The notes below the pieces were generated by a model, which was not told where the DNA came from, did not search any database, and saw only the letters and a list, made by a program, of their open reading frames with translations. Both the position numbers and the translations under genes were made by a program. From contig NZ_KB849574.1 of the NCBI RefSeq assembly GCF_000368625.1, positions 1 to 64,000 on the forward strand: a stretch of 64,000 bases of DNA. Reading direction: 5' to 3'. Shown here one piece after another: positions 46,655 through 57,057 of this stretch (the stretch's first letter is position 1; the number at the start of each line of letters is the position of its first letter). The DNA comes from Acinetobacter schindleri CIP 107287. GTDB taxonomy: Bacteria; Pseudomonadota; Gammaproteobacteria; Pseudomonadales; Moraxellaceae.

Positions 46655-48439
46655 ATGATGCGAACTCATTACTGCGGTTCATTAACCGAAGCTCAAATTG
46701 ACCAAACCGTAACATTATGCGGTTGGGTTCACCGTCGCCGTGACCACGGTGGTGTAATCTTCCTTGACATGCGTGACCGTGACGGTCTTGTTCAAGTGGT
46801 TATTGACCCAGATACTCCTGAAGCATTCGCAACTGCCGACAAATCACGTTCAGAATTTGTATTAAAAATTACAGGCCGCGTACGTCGTCGTTATGCAGGA
46901 ACTGAAAACGCAAATATCACCAGCGGTCAAATCGAAGTTCTGGGTAAAGAAATTGAAGTTCTTGCTGCGTCAGAAACTCCGCCATTCCCATTGAATGACG
47001 AAAATACCAACATTTCTGAAGAAGTACGTTTAAAGTACCGTTTCCTGGACATCCGTCGCCCTGAAATGTTAGACCGTTTACGTTTCCGTTCTAAACTGAC
47101 TAACCTGATTCGTAACTACTTCGAAGACAATGGCTTCCTAGACGTTGAAACTCCGATCTTAACTCGTGCTACGCCTGAAGGTGCACGTGACTATCTAGTA
47201 CCAAGTCGTGTTTCTAACGGTAGCTTCTATGCCCTGCCACAATCACCACAGTTATTCAAACAGTTGTTGATGGTGGGTGGTATCGATCGTTACTACCAAA
47301 TCGCAAAATGTTTCCGTGACGAAGACTTGCGTGCTGACCGTCAGCCTGAATTCACCCAGATCGACGTTGAAACATCGTTCATGAGTGACGATGACATCAT
47401 GGATTTGATGGAAACATTAACCGTGAAGATGTTCAAAGAACTTCTAAACGTTGAATTCGACAAATTCCCACGTATGACTTATGCAGATGCCATGCGTGAC
47501 TATGCATCTGATAAACCGGATATGCGTATTCCTTTGAAACTGGTTGACGTTGCAGACATGATGCAAGACGTTGAGTTCAAAGTATTCGCAGGTCCTGCTA
47601 AAGATCCTAAAGGCCGTATCGTTGCGCTTCGCGTACCGGGTGCAGGTTCATTACCACGTAGCCAGATTGATGAATACACTAAATTTGTAGGCATCTATGG
47701 CGCGAAAGGTTTGGCGTATATCAAAGTCAACGAACTTGAAAAAGGCATCGAAGGTCTTCAGTCTCCAATCGTGAAATTCATCGAGCCAATCGTGCTGGAT
47801 CTATTGAAACGTGTTGGCGCTGAAAATGGCGACATCGTGTTCTTTGGTGCGGACAAAGCCAAAGTTGTTAATGATGCGATGGGTGCTTTACGTATCAAAG
47901 TCGGTCATGACATGAAACTTGCAACTTGCGAGTGGGCACCGCTTTGGGTAGTTGACTTCCCGATGTTCGAAGAAACTGATGATGGCAAATGGACTTCTGT
48001 GCATCACCCATTCACGCTGCCAAAATCAAGCGTTGAAGAAGTGAAGAACAATCCGGGTGCTGCGCTTTCAGTTGCTTATGACATGGTATTGAATGGTACT
48101 GAAATCGGCGGTGGTTCTTTACGTATTCATAACCTTGAAATGCAAAAAGCGATCTTCGAAGCACTTGGTATTGGTGAAGAAGAAGCAGAAGAGAAATTCA
48201 GCTTCTTGTTAAATGCATTACGCTATGGCGCACCTCCGCACGGTGGTCTGGCATTCGGTCTTGACCGTTTGGTGATGTTAATGACCGGTGCATCATCTAT
48301 CCGTGACGTGATTGCATTCCCGAAAACCAAGACTGCTGAATGTCCATTGACACAAGCACCTGCACCAGTTGAATCAAATCAATTGCGTGATTTGGGTATT
48401 CGCTTACGTGAAAAACCAAAAGCTGAAGAAGCTAAGTAA
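46655..48439 (+). CDS. aspS: Aspartyl-tRNA synthetase
   Basis: A 594-residue class IIb synthetase with the bacterial insertion domain. N-terminal OB anticodon domain ([27 protein letters not shown]), motif 2 region [27 protein letters not shown], the GAD-like insertion (~300-420), and motif 3 [13 protein letters not shown]. The initiator region lacks a clear SD and begins with two methionines (46655 or 46658). In Acinetobacter this gene marks one edge of the outer-core lipooligosaccharide locus, which follows here. Confidence 0.97.
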   Translation: MMRTHYCGSLTEAQIDQTVTLCGWVHRRRDHGGVIFLDMRDRDGLVQVVIDPDTPEAFATADKSRSEFVLKITGRVRRRYAGTENANITSGQIEVLGKEIEVLAASETPPFPLNDENTNISEEVRLKYRFLDIRRPEMLDRLRFRSKLTNLIRNYFEDNGFLDVETPILTRATPEGARDYLVPSRVSNGSFYALPQSPQLFKQLLMVGGIDRYYQIAKCFRDEDLRADRQPEFTQIDVETSFMSDDDIMDLMETLTVKMFKELLNVEFDKFPRMTYADAMRDYASDKPDMRIPLKLVDVADMMQDVEFKVFAGPAKDPKGRIVALRVPGAGSLPRSQIDEYTKFVGIYGAKGLAYIKVNELEKGIEGLQSPIVKFIEPIVLDLLKRVGAENGDIVFFGADKAKVVNDAMGALRIKVGHDMKLATCEWAPLWVVDFPMFEETDDGKWTSVHHPFTLPKSSVEEVKNNPGAALSVAYDMVLNGTEIGGGSLRIHNLEMQKAIFEALGIGEEEAEEKFSFLLNALRYGAPPHGGLAFGLDRLVMLMTGASSIRDVIAFPKTKTAECPLTQAPAPVESNQLRDLGIRLREKPKAEEAK

Positions 48440-48459
48440 TATTTAGCGACTGATGTGAT

Positions 48460-48487
48460 AAGCCCTGCTCTGTGCAGGGCTTTTTTA
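48460..48487 (+). terminator. Terminator of aspS
   Basis: AAGCCCTGC-TCTGT-GCAGGGCTTTTTT. Confidence 0.9.
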
Positions 48488-48708
48488 TCATGATCTTAGC
48501 GATTCATTATAGTTTTAACTAGGGCTTTGAGTATAAAAAATCTTATCCTTTCAGTATGAAAATATAGATAAATTTTTTTAAACTATTTTTCACAATATTT
48601 TATATTAACCATTAAGTTGCTTTGCTATTTTTGATGAAGAGTCAGATTTTTAGGCGCTTATATAATTTTCACGATTAAACTCGCTTATTAAAGAGTCTTT
48701 TTTAAAAT

Positions 48709-49575
48709 ATGTATTTTCTACTAACTTTTTTAGCTATATTACCTTTACGCATTTTACAATTGTTCGGGTACATAATTGCTTGGTTTTTATATCAAACCAA
48801 TTCATCTATTCACCGTATCACGCAGATTAATATTCAAATAGCTTATCCTAAACTAAATGATAAACAGCAAAAAAATATCATTAGAAAAAGTATTCGAAGT
48901 CAAGGTTTAAGTTATTTGGAATGTATTAAATTTTGGGGAATGTCTACTGATTATAACCTTTCACGTATCAATCAAATTCATGGCATTGAACATTTCAACC
49001 ATGCTATCAATAAGAAAAAAGGTGTAATTGTCGTAGTTCCACATTTGGGAAGCTGGGAATTACTAAATGCGTGGCTTTGCTCACAAACACAACCCATGAT
49101 TATGTATAAGCCGAATAGAAATAAAGACATCAATCGCTATATTTTGCAGGCTCGCCAGAAAACAAATGCAATTTTAGTCCCTGCAGATGAAACTGGTATA
49201 AGAGCTATATTTAAACATTTAAAACAAGGTGGTCTTACTGTTATTTTGCCAGATCATATTCCTAAGCCTTCGGGCGGCATCTATGCAGATTTTTTTAAAC
49301 AAAACGTTCTTTCAGGAACTATTGTTCCCAAATTAGCTCAAAAAACACAATGTAATGTGGTAGGCATAAGCTGTATTCGTACCAATCGACACAGCTATTT
49401 TGATATTCACTGCAGTTCTATATCGAATAATATTATGTCTAAGGATCTACAAACCAGCGTACTTTGCCTGAATCAACATATGGAACAGATGATCGCAACA
49501 GCACCGGCACAGTATATTTGGTCATATAAACGCTTTAGAAGCTGCTTTGGTAATAACAATCCTTATAAAGCTTAA
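48709..49575 (+). CDS. Lipid A biosynthesis acyltransferase (LpxL/HtrB family)
   Basis: A 288-residue inner-membrane acyltransferase. One N-terminal hydrophobic helix precedes the catalytic VVPHLGSWELLNAW (H-x4-E motif, His at about 105), then TVILPDHIPKPSGGIYADFFKQN, where GG and F shape the acyl site. It should add a secondary acyl chain to lipid A. The N-terminal half is AT-rich compared with aspS. Position at the edge of the polysaccharide cluster fits a lipooligosaccharide role; whether it is LpxL or LpxM type is unclear. Confidence 0.85.
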   Translation: MYFLLTFLAILPLRILQLFGYIIAWFLYQTNSSIHRITQINIQIAYPKLNDKQQKNIIRKSIRSQGLSYLECIKFWGMSTDYNLSRINQIHGIEHFNHAINKKKGVIVVVPHLGSWELLNAWLCSQTQPMIMYKPNRNKDINRYILQARQKTNAILVPADETGIRAIFKHLKQGGLTVILPDHIPKPSGGIYADFFKQNVLSGTIVPKLAQKTQCNVVGISCIRTNRHSYFDIHCSSISNNIMSKDLQTSVLCLNQHMEQMIATAPAQYIWSYKRFRSCFGNNNPYKA

Positions 49576-49684
49576 ATTAAATTTCATAAGCACTTGTTAG
49601 CTAACTGTTAATTCTGAAAAAATAGATTAAATTGAGATTCCGCCCTAAAAATGGCATAATCTTGTTATTCTTTTAAGATGTGGA

Positions 49685-49912
49685 TTGTCTCCCATGGCGA
49701 TGCGTCCTGCTGTCCGTAACCGTGGCATCATGCTGATTGTGTTTTCAGTCGTTCAATGGTTGTTTATGCGCTATATTCTTGCCAACAATCTATTCTCTTT
49801 AGATACTAATGACCGTATTGTTTACTTCTGTCTCAGCAGTATCATTGGTGCTTTCTTGATTTTTGTTGGTTTGATTTATATGGTTTTGAAAGGAAATGCG
49901 GATAAGGAGTAA
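49685..49912 (+). CDS. Small two-helix membrane protein
   Basis: A 75-residue protein with two predicted transmembrane helices (about 12-32 and 46-68) and a basic N-terminus (MAMRPAVRNRGIM), suggesting an N-in, C-in hairpin. No family is recognised. It has normal GC, unlike the genes around it, so it may be an old core gene. Confidence 0.6.
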   Translation: MSPMAMRPAVRNRGIMLIVFSVVQWLFMRYILANNLFSLDTNDRIVYFCLSSIIGAFLIFVGLIYMVLKGNADKE

Positions 49913-49935
49913 TTATCCGCCCTTTCACTCAATAA

Positions 49936-50856
49936 TTATAAATATTTCGCTGTGAAGATGTTTTCTAACTCTTCATGTCTATCATATTGATGAACAAATA
50001 GAGGGGTTGTTCCATCTAAATTTAAAAGGATAGCGTCCTCATTTAAATTTATTTTATCAACATTCATAACACCTAATGTTGCAATTTTAGACTCTAAGGG
50101 CTGACATAAGTGCAATACAGAAAATGCACCAGAATACAATAACTTGTTATGAATACCTTGATCGTAATTCGATCTCACCATCGTATAGTAAGGCAAGCTC
50201 ATAAATTCATTGATCATTACATCAAGATATTTGCTCATAGACTGATAATCGCCGAAGGTTACCCCAGCACAAGAAATCTGTTTATCAGCAATTTCTTTCA
50301 GATAGTTTTTACCATAAACATCACTAATCCACTTAATATGAAAAGAATCTTTACCTAATAGTAAACTCTTATCTTCCATTCCTAAAAAGAGCCCATCCTG
50401 ATTTAGCTCGTTCAAATCACCCTGAACGATTACATCTCGTGTATCTGTAAGCACTACATGACTAAAATTATTGCGCTGCAAATAATCATAGTAATCAAAA
50501 AAACGAGAAACATGAGGCGGTGCAAGAAAATAGATAAAATCTTTCTTAAGTTTAGGTTCTGAAGAGACAATAAATTTACTTAAAAAACGAATACATTTCT
50601 TGAAGTTTTTACTAATGCTCTTGGAGCTACTGAAGGTTCCTATCTTAGAGTCCACAAACTCTAAACTAAACTTATAATTCGTTCTTTTTTTGAAAAAATC
50701 TTTATATTCAGCAACCTGAGATCCATTTAAAAATAAAGTTACGACACCTGTATAATTTGTCCGAGATATACTGTTAAGAAATAATTCAACTTTGTCGGGT
50801 GAATAACCTGTTGCTGCTCCCATAATAACAGGGCGAAATTCGGAACACTTTTCCAT
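49936..50856 (-). CDS. Putative glycosyltransferase of the outer-core cluster
   Basis: A 306-residue soluble protein with an SPDKVELFLNSISRTN-type N-terminal nucleotide-sugar region and a VVLTDTRDVIVQGD segment that acts as a DxD-like metal-binding motif (DTRD). IHNKLLYSG and LDGTTPLFVHQYDR near the C-terminus recall GT-A enzymes. Linkage and donor are unknown. It is downstream of the YibB-like gene by 12 bases and in the same operon. Confidence 0.7.
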   Translation of the reverse strand: MEKCSEFRPVIMGAATGYSPDKVELFLNSISRTNYTGVVTLFLNGSQVAEYKDFFKKRTNYKFSLEFVDSKIGTFSSSKSISKNFKKCIRFLSKFIVSSEPKLKKDFIYFLAPPHVSRFFDYYDYLQRNNFSHVVLTDTRDVIVQGDLNELNQDGLFLGMEDKSLLLGKDSFHIKWISDVYGKNYLKEIADKQISCAGVTFGDYQSMSKYLDVMINEFMSLPYYTMVRSNYDQGIHNKLLYSGAFSVLHLCQPLESKIATLGVMNVDKINLNEDAILLNLDGTTPLFVHQYDRHEELENIFTAKYL

Positions 50857-50868
50857 AAAAACAGACTA

Positions 50869-51726
50869 CTAAAAATTCAGGAATAATTTTATCTTATCAA
50901 GCAAGCCATTTGTTTGTCTAAATTTTTTAAATATTCCAAACCAATTGTTTTTGCCTAAATAGTTTAACTGGATCATATCTGGATTTCTTAATTTTGATAA
51001 GAGATAAACTCCTTGATCATCATCCACCAAATTATTATTAAGCAATTCCATTTGGCTACTTAAGATTAGATTGTAAAAATCTGGCCATTTTTCAACACTA
51101 CCAACGATACCGCCACCAATGATATAAGGTACATTACCTAAAATTGAGTTAAGCACATTAGCTTCACTGAATTCGAATTCTTCCGCAATGGTAAACAAAT
51201 GTATTTTTGAAGTATCGAAGCTATAGCTCCATTGTCGTAGCTTGCTTAAGGTTTTTTTATCTCGACAGTATCCAAAATCCAACCAAGCAACTAAATCTGT
51301 CGTGATTAAGTTTTCCTTGATAGATTCATAAACAAAATAGGACTTTAAATTATTGACCAATACATAATAAGGAGACCAATATTCGGGATTCCGTAGCTGC
51401 TTATCATCTACCTTTGAACGAAAATGTTCATCATTCTGTATCACGTCTATTCTTTCTAGAACAGATGAAAATTTTTCTTTAAGGTCAATAGAAATAACAG
51501 TCGTCGGTTTACCTTCTCGAATTTCTAAAATTTTTTCCACAAAATCAGATGAAGTATAGACAATGAATGGGTTATCTAATTCAGCAAGGTTTTTAAAGTA
51601 ATCAAAATATTGAGACGTAGGCCGATGTAAATAGCCAGGATGCCCCTTATCTTTAGTCCAATCTCCGCGACCAATATCGAAAAAAGCTGTCACAATCGTT
51701 ATATTTGGCTCTATCATGATATTCAT
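50869..51726 (-). CDS. YibB/HtrL family protein
   Basis: A 285-residue protein resembling the HtrL/YibB family found in lipopolysaccharide gene clusters (TIVTAFFDIGRGDWTKDKGHP; VAWLDFGYCRDKKTL; GGGIVGSVEKWPDFY). The DFGYCR region looks like a GT-A-fold metal-binding strand, so it may be a glycosyltransferase. Starts at 51726 or 51717 are both possible. The gene is AT-rich and forms an operon with the downstream transferase; it is divergent from the truncated GT2 gene. Confidence 0.75.
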   Translation of the reverse strand: MNIMIEPNITIVTAFFDIGRGDWTKDKGHPGYLHRPTSQYFDYFKNLAELDNPFIVYTSSDFVEKILEIREGKPTTVISIDLKEKFSSVLERIDVIQNDEHFRSKVDDKQLRNPEYWSPYYVLVNNLKSYFVYESIKENLITTDLVAWLDFGYCRDKKTLSKLRQWSYSFDTSKIHLFTIAEEFEFSEANVLNSILGNVPYIIGGGIVGSVEKWPDFYNLILSSQMELLNNNLVDDDQGVYLLSKLRNPDMIQLNYLGKNNWFGIFKKFRQTNGLLDKIKLFLNF

Positions 51727-51812
51727 AGATAATAAAAGAAGAGAAAAATATATTATAGTTTAAGTCACTTATGTAAAATAGTGAAAATTTATTAATCATG
51801 GGTACAATCTAA

Positions 51813-52685
51813 GTGGACATTGAAAAAATTGCTATAATCACCCCTCTATTTAATGAAGAAAAAAATATATTAAATTTTATTCAATGCTTAGTAGACCAAA
51901 AAAATAAAAACTTTCATGTATATTTTATTGATGATGGCTCTACTGACTCAACAGTTTCACTATTGAATCAAAACTTAAAATCAAATATTTTTTCGTACAC
52001 TATCATTAGTCAAAAAAACCAAGGAGCAGCCCAAGCTAGACTAAATGCAATAAAAATAGTAAAAGAGGAATACTGTTTAATTATTGATTGTGATGACTCT
52101 ATATCAAATGATATGATTAACAATATAATTAATGTAATAAAACATTCTAAAGTAGACACTATTGTTTTTGATGTAATGATGCAAGATAAATCTGGTAAAT
52201 ATGAAGCTCTTCCCTGCTTTGATGAAAGCAGAAATATTTATAATGGTTTTGAATGTTTAGAAAACTCTATAGGAGGATGGAAAATTTCTGGTTTCATGTG
52301 TACGAAAAAGAATATTTTTTTAAAAAGCTATGATCTTTATCACACCTTAAATACGAAAAAAGAAAACTTTTTGAATAATGATGAAATAATAAGCAGATTA
52401 AATTTCTTACACTCAGAAAAGGTTATAAAGATAAATTCAATTTATTATTATCAATACAACCCAAACTCCACAACTAAGAAAATTAATCAAAAAATGCATT
52501 ATATTATAAATAATGCCATTATCTTACATAAGCTATTAAATAAACACCCAATTCAAAATAAAATTGATAAAGAGCTTTTTTCAACATTATGGGGAATAAA
52601 AAAATATATATCAAAAAACAATAAACAAATTCAAGAAAAACAAGAATGGGTTTGCAGCGGCTTTGTTGCACAAACCTATCTGTAA
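51813..52685 (+). pseudogene. Glycosyltransferase family 2, 3' end cut by an IS5-family element
   Basis: A GT2 gene with a GTG start. IAIITPLFNEEKNILNFIQCL, VYFIDDGSTDSTVSLL (DDGSTD) and LIIDCDDSISNDM (DxDD metal site) define the catalytic domain. After 282 codons the frame runs into the insertion sequence at 52659 and ends nine codons later (SGFVAQTYL). The native C-terminus is lost. The gene is by far the most AT-rich in the window and looks recently acquired. Residual activity is possible since the catalytic half is intact. Confidence 0.82.
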
Positions 52686-53697
52686 AGGCTTTTTTAGCGA
52701 TATAATTTTCAAATGAAGAAGCCTACACACAAAATCTACCGCACAACCAATTGGCCCGCATATAACCGAGCACTCATGAGTCGCGGAAATATTGCCATTT
52801 GGTTTGATCCTGCTACGCAATGGTATGCTCCATCAAAAGGCAAACAAGGGCGAAATCAAACCTACTCCGACGCAGCCATCCAATGCTGCTTAATGATTAA
52901 ATCCTTATTTCGTCTGTCTTTACGTATGGTTACTGGCTTTGTACAAAGTCTGATTAAACTTTGCGGATTAAATTGGATAGCTCCAGATTACACCACGCTT
53001 TGTAGAAGACAAAAGCATATTGATATTGTAATCAGCTACCAAAAAAGTAGCGATGGGCTGCATCTACTCATGGACTCTACAGGCATGAAGTTTCTAGGTG
53101 AGGGCGAATGGAAACGCAAGAAACATGGATCTGAATATCGTCGCCAATGGCGTAAACTTCATATTGGTATAGATGCCAAAACCCTACAAATACGAGCAGT
53201 TCAGCTTACAACCAATAATGTCAGTGATTCACAGGTGCTTGGTGATTTACTTGATCAGATTCCACAAGATGAGCGGATTGACTCTGTTTATACCGATGGA
53301 GCTTATGACACCAAGCAATGCCGTCAGGTCATTGCAGATCGGCAAGCGCATGCGGTGATTCCACCTAGAAAAAATGCGAAACAATGGAAAGATACAAAGA
53401 GTAGCTCGCTAGAGCGAAATGAATTACTTCGAACAATTAAACGTTTAGGCAGGACACTATGGAAAAAATGGTCAGGCTATCATCGGCGAAGTTTGGTTGA
53501 AACTAAGATGCACTGCATTAAATTATTAGGAGATAAACTCAGCGCAAGGAGTTTTGGTAGCCAAGTGAATGAGATCCATGCACGTGTAGCAGTCCTTAAC
53601 AGATTTACGGAATTAGGTCGCCCACTTACCCAAGTTACGCCTTAAATTTGGCTCAATTAGGGGCGCTTTGCATTTCAAATCTTTGTGCAACAAAGCC
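52659..53697 (+). mobile_element. IS5-family (IS903-group-like) insertion sequence
   Basis: A 1039-bp element with terminal inverted repeats starting GGCTTTGTTGCACAAA at both ends (16-bp exact match). It encodes one transposase. The nine bases outside the left end (GTTTGCAGC) and the right end (AAATTCATA) differ, so there is no target duplication. The two flanking genes are both truncated at the element. Confidence 0.9.
52713..53645 (+). CDS. IS5-family DDE transposase
   Basis: A 310-residue transposase. The DDE residues are expected at LLMDSTGMKF (D), VYTDGAYDTKQCR (D) and the terminal SLVETKMHCIKLLG (E), with the YREK-like YHRRSLVETKMHC context of IS5 transposases. The frame is complete, so the element could be active. 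Confidence 0.9.
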   Translation: MKKPTHKIYRTTNWPAYNRALMSRGNIAIWFDPATQWYAPSKGKQGRNQTYSDAAIQCCLMIKSLFRLSLRMVTGFVQSLIKLCGLNWIAPDYTTLCRRQKHIDIVISYQKSSDGLHLLMDSTGMKFLGEGEWKRKKHGSEYRRQWRKLHIGIDAKTLQIRAVQLTTNNVSDSQVLGDLLDQIPQDERIDSVYTDGAYDTKQCRQVIADRQAHAVIPPRKNAKQWKDTKSSSLERNELLRTIKRLGRTLWKKWSGYHRRSLVETKMHCIKLLGDKLSARSFGSQVNEIHARVAVLNRFTELGRPLTQVTP

Positions 53698-54140
53698 AAA
53701 TTCATATTGAAATGGCTCAATTAGGTGTTACCCCTTCTCCATATTTTTATCATACTGCCGGATACATTGAAGCTAGAAATAGTTCAGCAAGAGTAACAAT
53801 CAAAGATCATACTATTATTAACAATAGTTTTGTAATTATTGCAGATAAAACATCAGTAACTATCGGTGAACACTGCTTAATCGGTCCAAATTTTTTTATT
53901 ACTGACTCCGATTTCCATGGTGTAGAAATAAAAGATCGATCAAATGGAAATTATCAGTGCTCACCTGTTTCTATAGAGAATCATGTATTTATCGGAGAAA
54001 ATGTGAGAATTTTAAAAGGAGTAACCATAGGAGAAGGTTCCGTCATTGGTAACAGTTCTGTTGTCACAAAAAGCGTCCCCGCATACTCGATTTATGCAGG
54101 AAATCCAGCTAAGTTAATAAAAAAACTGAGTTCTAACTAA
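53685..54140 (+). pseudogene. Hexapeptide-repeat acetyltransferase, 5' end lost to the IS
   Basis: A left-handed beta-helix acyltransferase with TIGEHCLIGPNFFITDSDFHG (catalytic His region), VFIGENVRILKGVTIGEGSVIGNSSVV and AYSIYAGNPAKLIKKL, typical of WbbJ/WcaF-like O-acetyltransferases. Only 151 codons remain; the first few, including the GTG start at 53685, lie inside the IS right end. The native start is missing, although the 53712 ATG could still initiate a 142-residue product. It could be functional if that product folds. Confidence 0.72.
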
Positions 54141-54144
54141 GGTT

Positions 54145-54969
54145 TCAGTTAAATTTATATTCTAAAAGAATCTTAATCTTTAAGAAAAAGGCCTTTAACT
54201 TACTTATTTTTTTCATAGGATTAACAAGCAGTCTTTTTTTTACTATATATAGGGCCTGTGCATATTTAGGTTCATCTACATATTGATCTAGTATTTTTAT
54301 CATTTCAGTATACATAAAAGTATTATCTGAACTAATATTAGAATCATGCTTACGATAATTAATCAGCAATTGTGGTATATAAACCATTTTTTTATTTAGT
54401 TTTGACATACGTAACAACAAATCCCAATCTTCTACCTTTACATTAGGATTATATCCTCCAACCTGCCTCAAAATTTCTGTTTTAAACATTTGTGAAGAGG
54501 CTGGTAGATCATGTTTATTCAGAAGAATATCTTCAAATCCAGTTTCAGAATATTCTCTTACCCGTGAGGAAAGTATTTGATTTTTATTGTTAATAATATT
54601 CACACCGCCAAAAACTCCCACAGTATCAGACTTAAACGAGCTAATCTGTAAGCTTGTTTTTTCAGGAAGCATCTGGTCGTCAGAAGCAATCACACAAAAA
54701 TAATCTCCTTGAGCCCATTCTAAAGCTTCATTTAAGGTGTTACATAATCCCTTATTTGGACGATCCCGAAATTCAAACCGAGTGAATCTTTGCTCACATT
54801 CAATAAGCATTTCCTTTATTTTATTCACAGACTGATCAGTTGAACCATCATCAATAATAATGAATTCAATATTTTCATATGTTTGATTAATAACACTTCT
54901 AATACTATCCTGTACGAACCCCGCATGGTTATAGCATGGGATAGCAATTGTAACTAATAAATTATCCAT
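54145..54969 (-). CDS. Glycosyltransferase family 2
   Basis: A 274-residue GT2 with VTIAIPCYNHAGFVQDSIRSV, IIIDDGSTDQS (DDGSTD) and YFCVIASDDQMLPEK (metal-binding DD), and an EDWDLLLRMSKL acceptor-side motif. It is the last gene of the minus-strand operon, with its ATG overlapping the aminotransferase stop by one base. It probably transfers the dTDP-amino sugar made by its neighbours. Confidence 0.85.
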   Translation of the reverse strand: MDNLLVTIAIPCYNHAGFVQDSIRSVINQTYENIEFIIIDDGSTDQSVNKIKEMLIECEQRFTRFEFRDRPNKGLCNTLNEALEWAQGDYFCVIASDDQMLPEKTSLQISSFKSDTVGVFGGVNIINNKNQILSSRVREYSETGFEDILLNKHDLPASSQMFKTEILRQVGGYNPNVKVEDWDLLLRMSKLNKKMVYIPQLLINYRKHDSNISSDNTFMYTEMIKILDQYVDEPKYAQALYIVKKRLLVNPMKKISKLKAFFLKIKILLEYKFN

Positions 54970-56084
54970 TACACTTTAAACTCATTACAAAGCTGAATGA
55001 CTTTTTCAGCATCTTCAACCGTTAAAGTTGGCCCCATCGGCAAGCTCAAAATCTCTGCATGAATTTGCTCAGAAACTGGGTAACTTAGGTCATTCCATTC
55101 CTCATATGCTTGCTGCTTATGTGGTGGGATTGGATAATGGATTAAAGTTTGTACCCCATTTTCCGCTAAATACTTTTGCAATTCCATTCGATACTTTGAA
55201 CGAATGACAAATACATGCCAAACATGCTGCTGATCATTAAGTACATCTTTATTTACTTTTGGTAATTCAATGAGTGGGTTATTAATTTCAGCCATATAAA
55301 GATTCGCTATCTGGCGTCGATTTTGTGTTTCATCATCCAAATATTTTAATTTTACGTCAAGCATCGCTGCTTGAATTTCATCAAGACGACTATTTACGCC
55401 TACAAATATGTTTTTATATTTCTCATAGGATCCATAATTACGCAAAGCTTTTAAAGTTTGCGCTAACTCTGCATCATTAGTAGTGATGGCACCAGCATCA
55501 CCTAATGCACCTAAGTTCTTCCCTGGATAAAAACTGAAACCTGCTGCATCTCCCCAATTACCCGCTTTTTTACCTTCAACTTCAGCTCCATGTGCCTGAG
55601 CTGAATCTTCTAATACTAACAAATTATGCTGTTGTGCAATTTGCATAATTGCAGACATATTTGCTAATTGTCCATATAAATGAACAGGTAAAATCACTTT
55701 TGTTTTTGGAGTAATTGCTGCTCGTATTGCTTCAATCGAAATATTAAAACTATTTTCATCTGGCTCTACCAAAACAGGTATTAAATGATTGGCTGTAACT
55801 GCGAGAATACTTGCGATATAGGTATTCGCCGGCACAATGACTTCATCACCATCTTTGAGTTTGCCCAACTCTTTCCATGCTCGTAAGGTAAGAATTAGAG
55901 CATCTAAACCATTGGCAACACCAATAGCAAATTTAGTCTCACAATAATCTGCAAAATTCTGTTCAAATTTCTCTAATTCTTGACCACCAATATACCATCC
56001 AGAATCAATGACACGATTACATGCAGCCTTTAGCTCTTCGGCGTACTGATGATTAATTTGCTTTAAATCTAAAAATGAAATCAT
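54969..56084 (-). CDS. fdtB: Sugar 3-aminotransferase, DegT/DnrJ/EryC1 family (FdtB/QdtB-like)
   Basis: A 371-residue PLP aminotransferase that should aminate the C3-keto group of a dTDP-6-deoxy-hexos-3-ulose. The PLP lysine is in [46 protein letters not shown] and [22 protein letters not shown] are family motifs. Order beside an FdtA-like isomerase makes C3 amination far more likely than C4. Whether the product is Fuc3N or Qui3N depends on the isomerase. Gene symbol is by context. Confidence 0.85.
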   Translation of the reverse strand: MISFLDLKQINHQYAEELKAACNRVIDSGWYIGGQELEKFEQNFADYCETKFAIGVANGLDALILTLRAWKELGKLKDGDEVIVPANTYIASILAVTANHLIPVLVEPDENSFNISIEAIRAAITPKTKVILPVHLYGQLANMSAIMQIAQQHNLLVLEDSAQAHGAEVEGKKAGNWGDAAGFSFYPGKNLGALGDAGAITTNDAELAQTLKALRNYGSYEKYKNIFVGVNSRLDEIQAAMLDVKLKYLDDETQNRRQIANLYMAEINNPLIELPKVNKDVLNDQQHVWHVFVIRSKYRMELQKYLAENGVQTLIHYPIPPHKQQAYEEWNDLSYPVSEQIHAEILSLPMGPTLTVEDAEKVIQLCNEFKV

Positions 56085-56091
56085 AATTCAA

Positions 56092-56508
56092 TTATTCACC
56101 TGGAATATATAACTCTGCTGTACCTGATATGCATTTCTTACCGTCTATAAATGCACCAGTTTCAAATACAACTTTTTTTCTCTCTTTTATTACGTCGACA
56201 ACCTCCACGTAATAATCAACAAAATCATTAAGATAAATAGGCTTAGTAAACTTATTCTCTGACTTTAAATATATACATCCAGGACCTGGTAAAGTAGTTG
56301 CAAAAATAGTTGAGAAAATACTAGATGCTAATGCTCCATGTACAATTCTAGAACCAAATATAGTGTTCTTCGCATACTCCTCGTTAAGATGCACAGGATT
56401 AGTATCTCCAGAAAGTCGTGAGAATCTTTGAACATCCTCAGCAGAGAAACTTCGCTTTAATTCAGCTCTATCGCCTACTTTAATATTTTCAATATTTAGT
56501 GTTTGCAT
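56092..56508 (-). CDS. MaoC-like hot-dog-fold protein in the amino-sugar operon
   Basis: A 138-residue protein with the MaoC/R-hydratase signature: FSRLSGDTNPVHLNEEYAKNTIFGSRIVHGAL, containing the Asp-His pair of R-specific hydratases. Such enzymes hydrate enoyl thioesters; why one is in a sugar operon is unclear. A similarly placed gene is called fdtE in some Acinetobacter loci. It may supply a hydroxyacyl group (for example 3-hydroxybutyryl) for N-acylation by the adjacent GNAT. It is fused tightly to both neighbours. Confidence 0.72.
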   Translation of the reverse strand: MQTLNIENIKVGDRAELKRSFSAEDVQRFSRLSGDTNPVHLNEEYAKNTIFGSRIVHGALASSIFSTIFATTLPGPGCIYLKSENKFTKPIYLNDFVDYYVEVVDVIKERKKVVFETGAFIDGKKCISGTAELYIPGE

Positions 56509-57057
56509 TTATTGGCCTAGAAACTTTTGATAATCATTCAGAATTTCATAATATTTTGATGAAAAATAAATATAAAAATTATCTAGCTCATTTCCATCAA
56601 TATGTTTTGCCCCCAATCTCATATGGAAATTATGTACACTTATATTTTCTTTACGCACATCAAAATGAGATTGATCGAACTTCAAGTGATCAAAAGCTAA
56701 TTTATATACTAGCAATGCACTTTCAATAGCAGCATAACGAGTTTTATTTTCATTCAAAATCCAACTTCCCCAACAAAAAGAATTAGAAGAAGATTGAAAG
56801 TCATATAAGCGAACAGTACCAATAGGAAGATTATTATCATTTCGACAAATAATAAAATAATACTCCTGACCTTTTTTTTCTCTATCCTTATAATTCCTAA
56901 TCCATTTTTTTTGCTCTTCAACTAAAGTAGAAGTTTGAGAAATATGTTTATTAAGATTAGGATCACTTCTTAACTCACAAATAAAGTGAGCATTACTTTC
57001 CTCTACTAAACGAAAATGGACTGTATTGGCTTTAAGTTGATTGATATCAAACTGCAT
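56509..57057 (-). CDS. GNAT-family N-acyltransferase (FdtC-like by position)
   Basis: A 182-residue GNAT of the RimJ/RimL type: VHFRLVEESNAHFICELRS at the N-terminus, YYFIICRNDNNLPIGTVRLYDF as strands 3-4, and FDVRKENISVHNFHMRLGAKHID at the end. It is the probable N-acylase of the 3-amino sugar. The start overlaps the upstream isomerase stop by 11 bases, so translation is coupled. The classical FdtC is a hexapeptide enzyme, so the equivalence is functional, not structural. Confidence 0.75.
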   Translation of the reverse strand: MQFDINQLKANTVHFRLVEESNAHFICELRSDPNLNKHISQTSTLVEEQKKWIRNYKDREKKGQEYYFIICRNDNNLPIGTVRLYDFQSSSNSFCWGSWILNENKTRYAAIESALLVYKLAFDHLKFDQSHFDVRKENISVHNFHMRLGAKHIDGNELDNFYIYFSSKYYEILNDYQKFLGQ

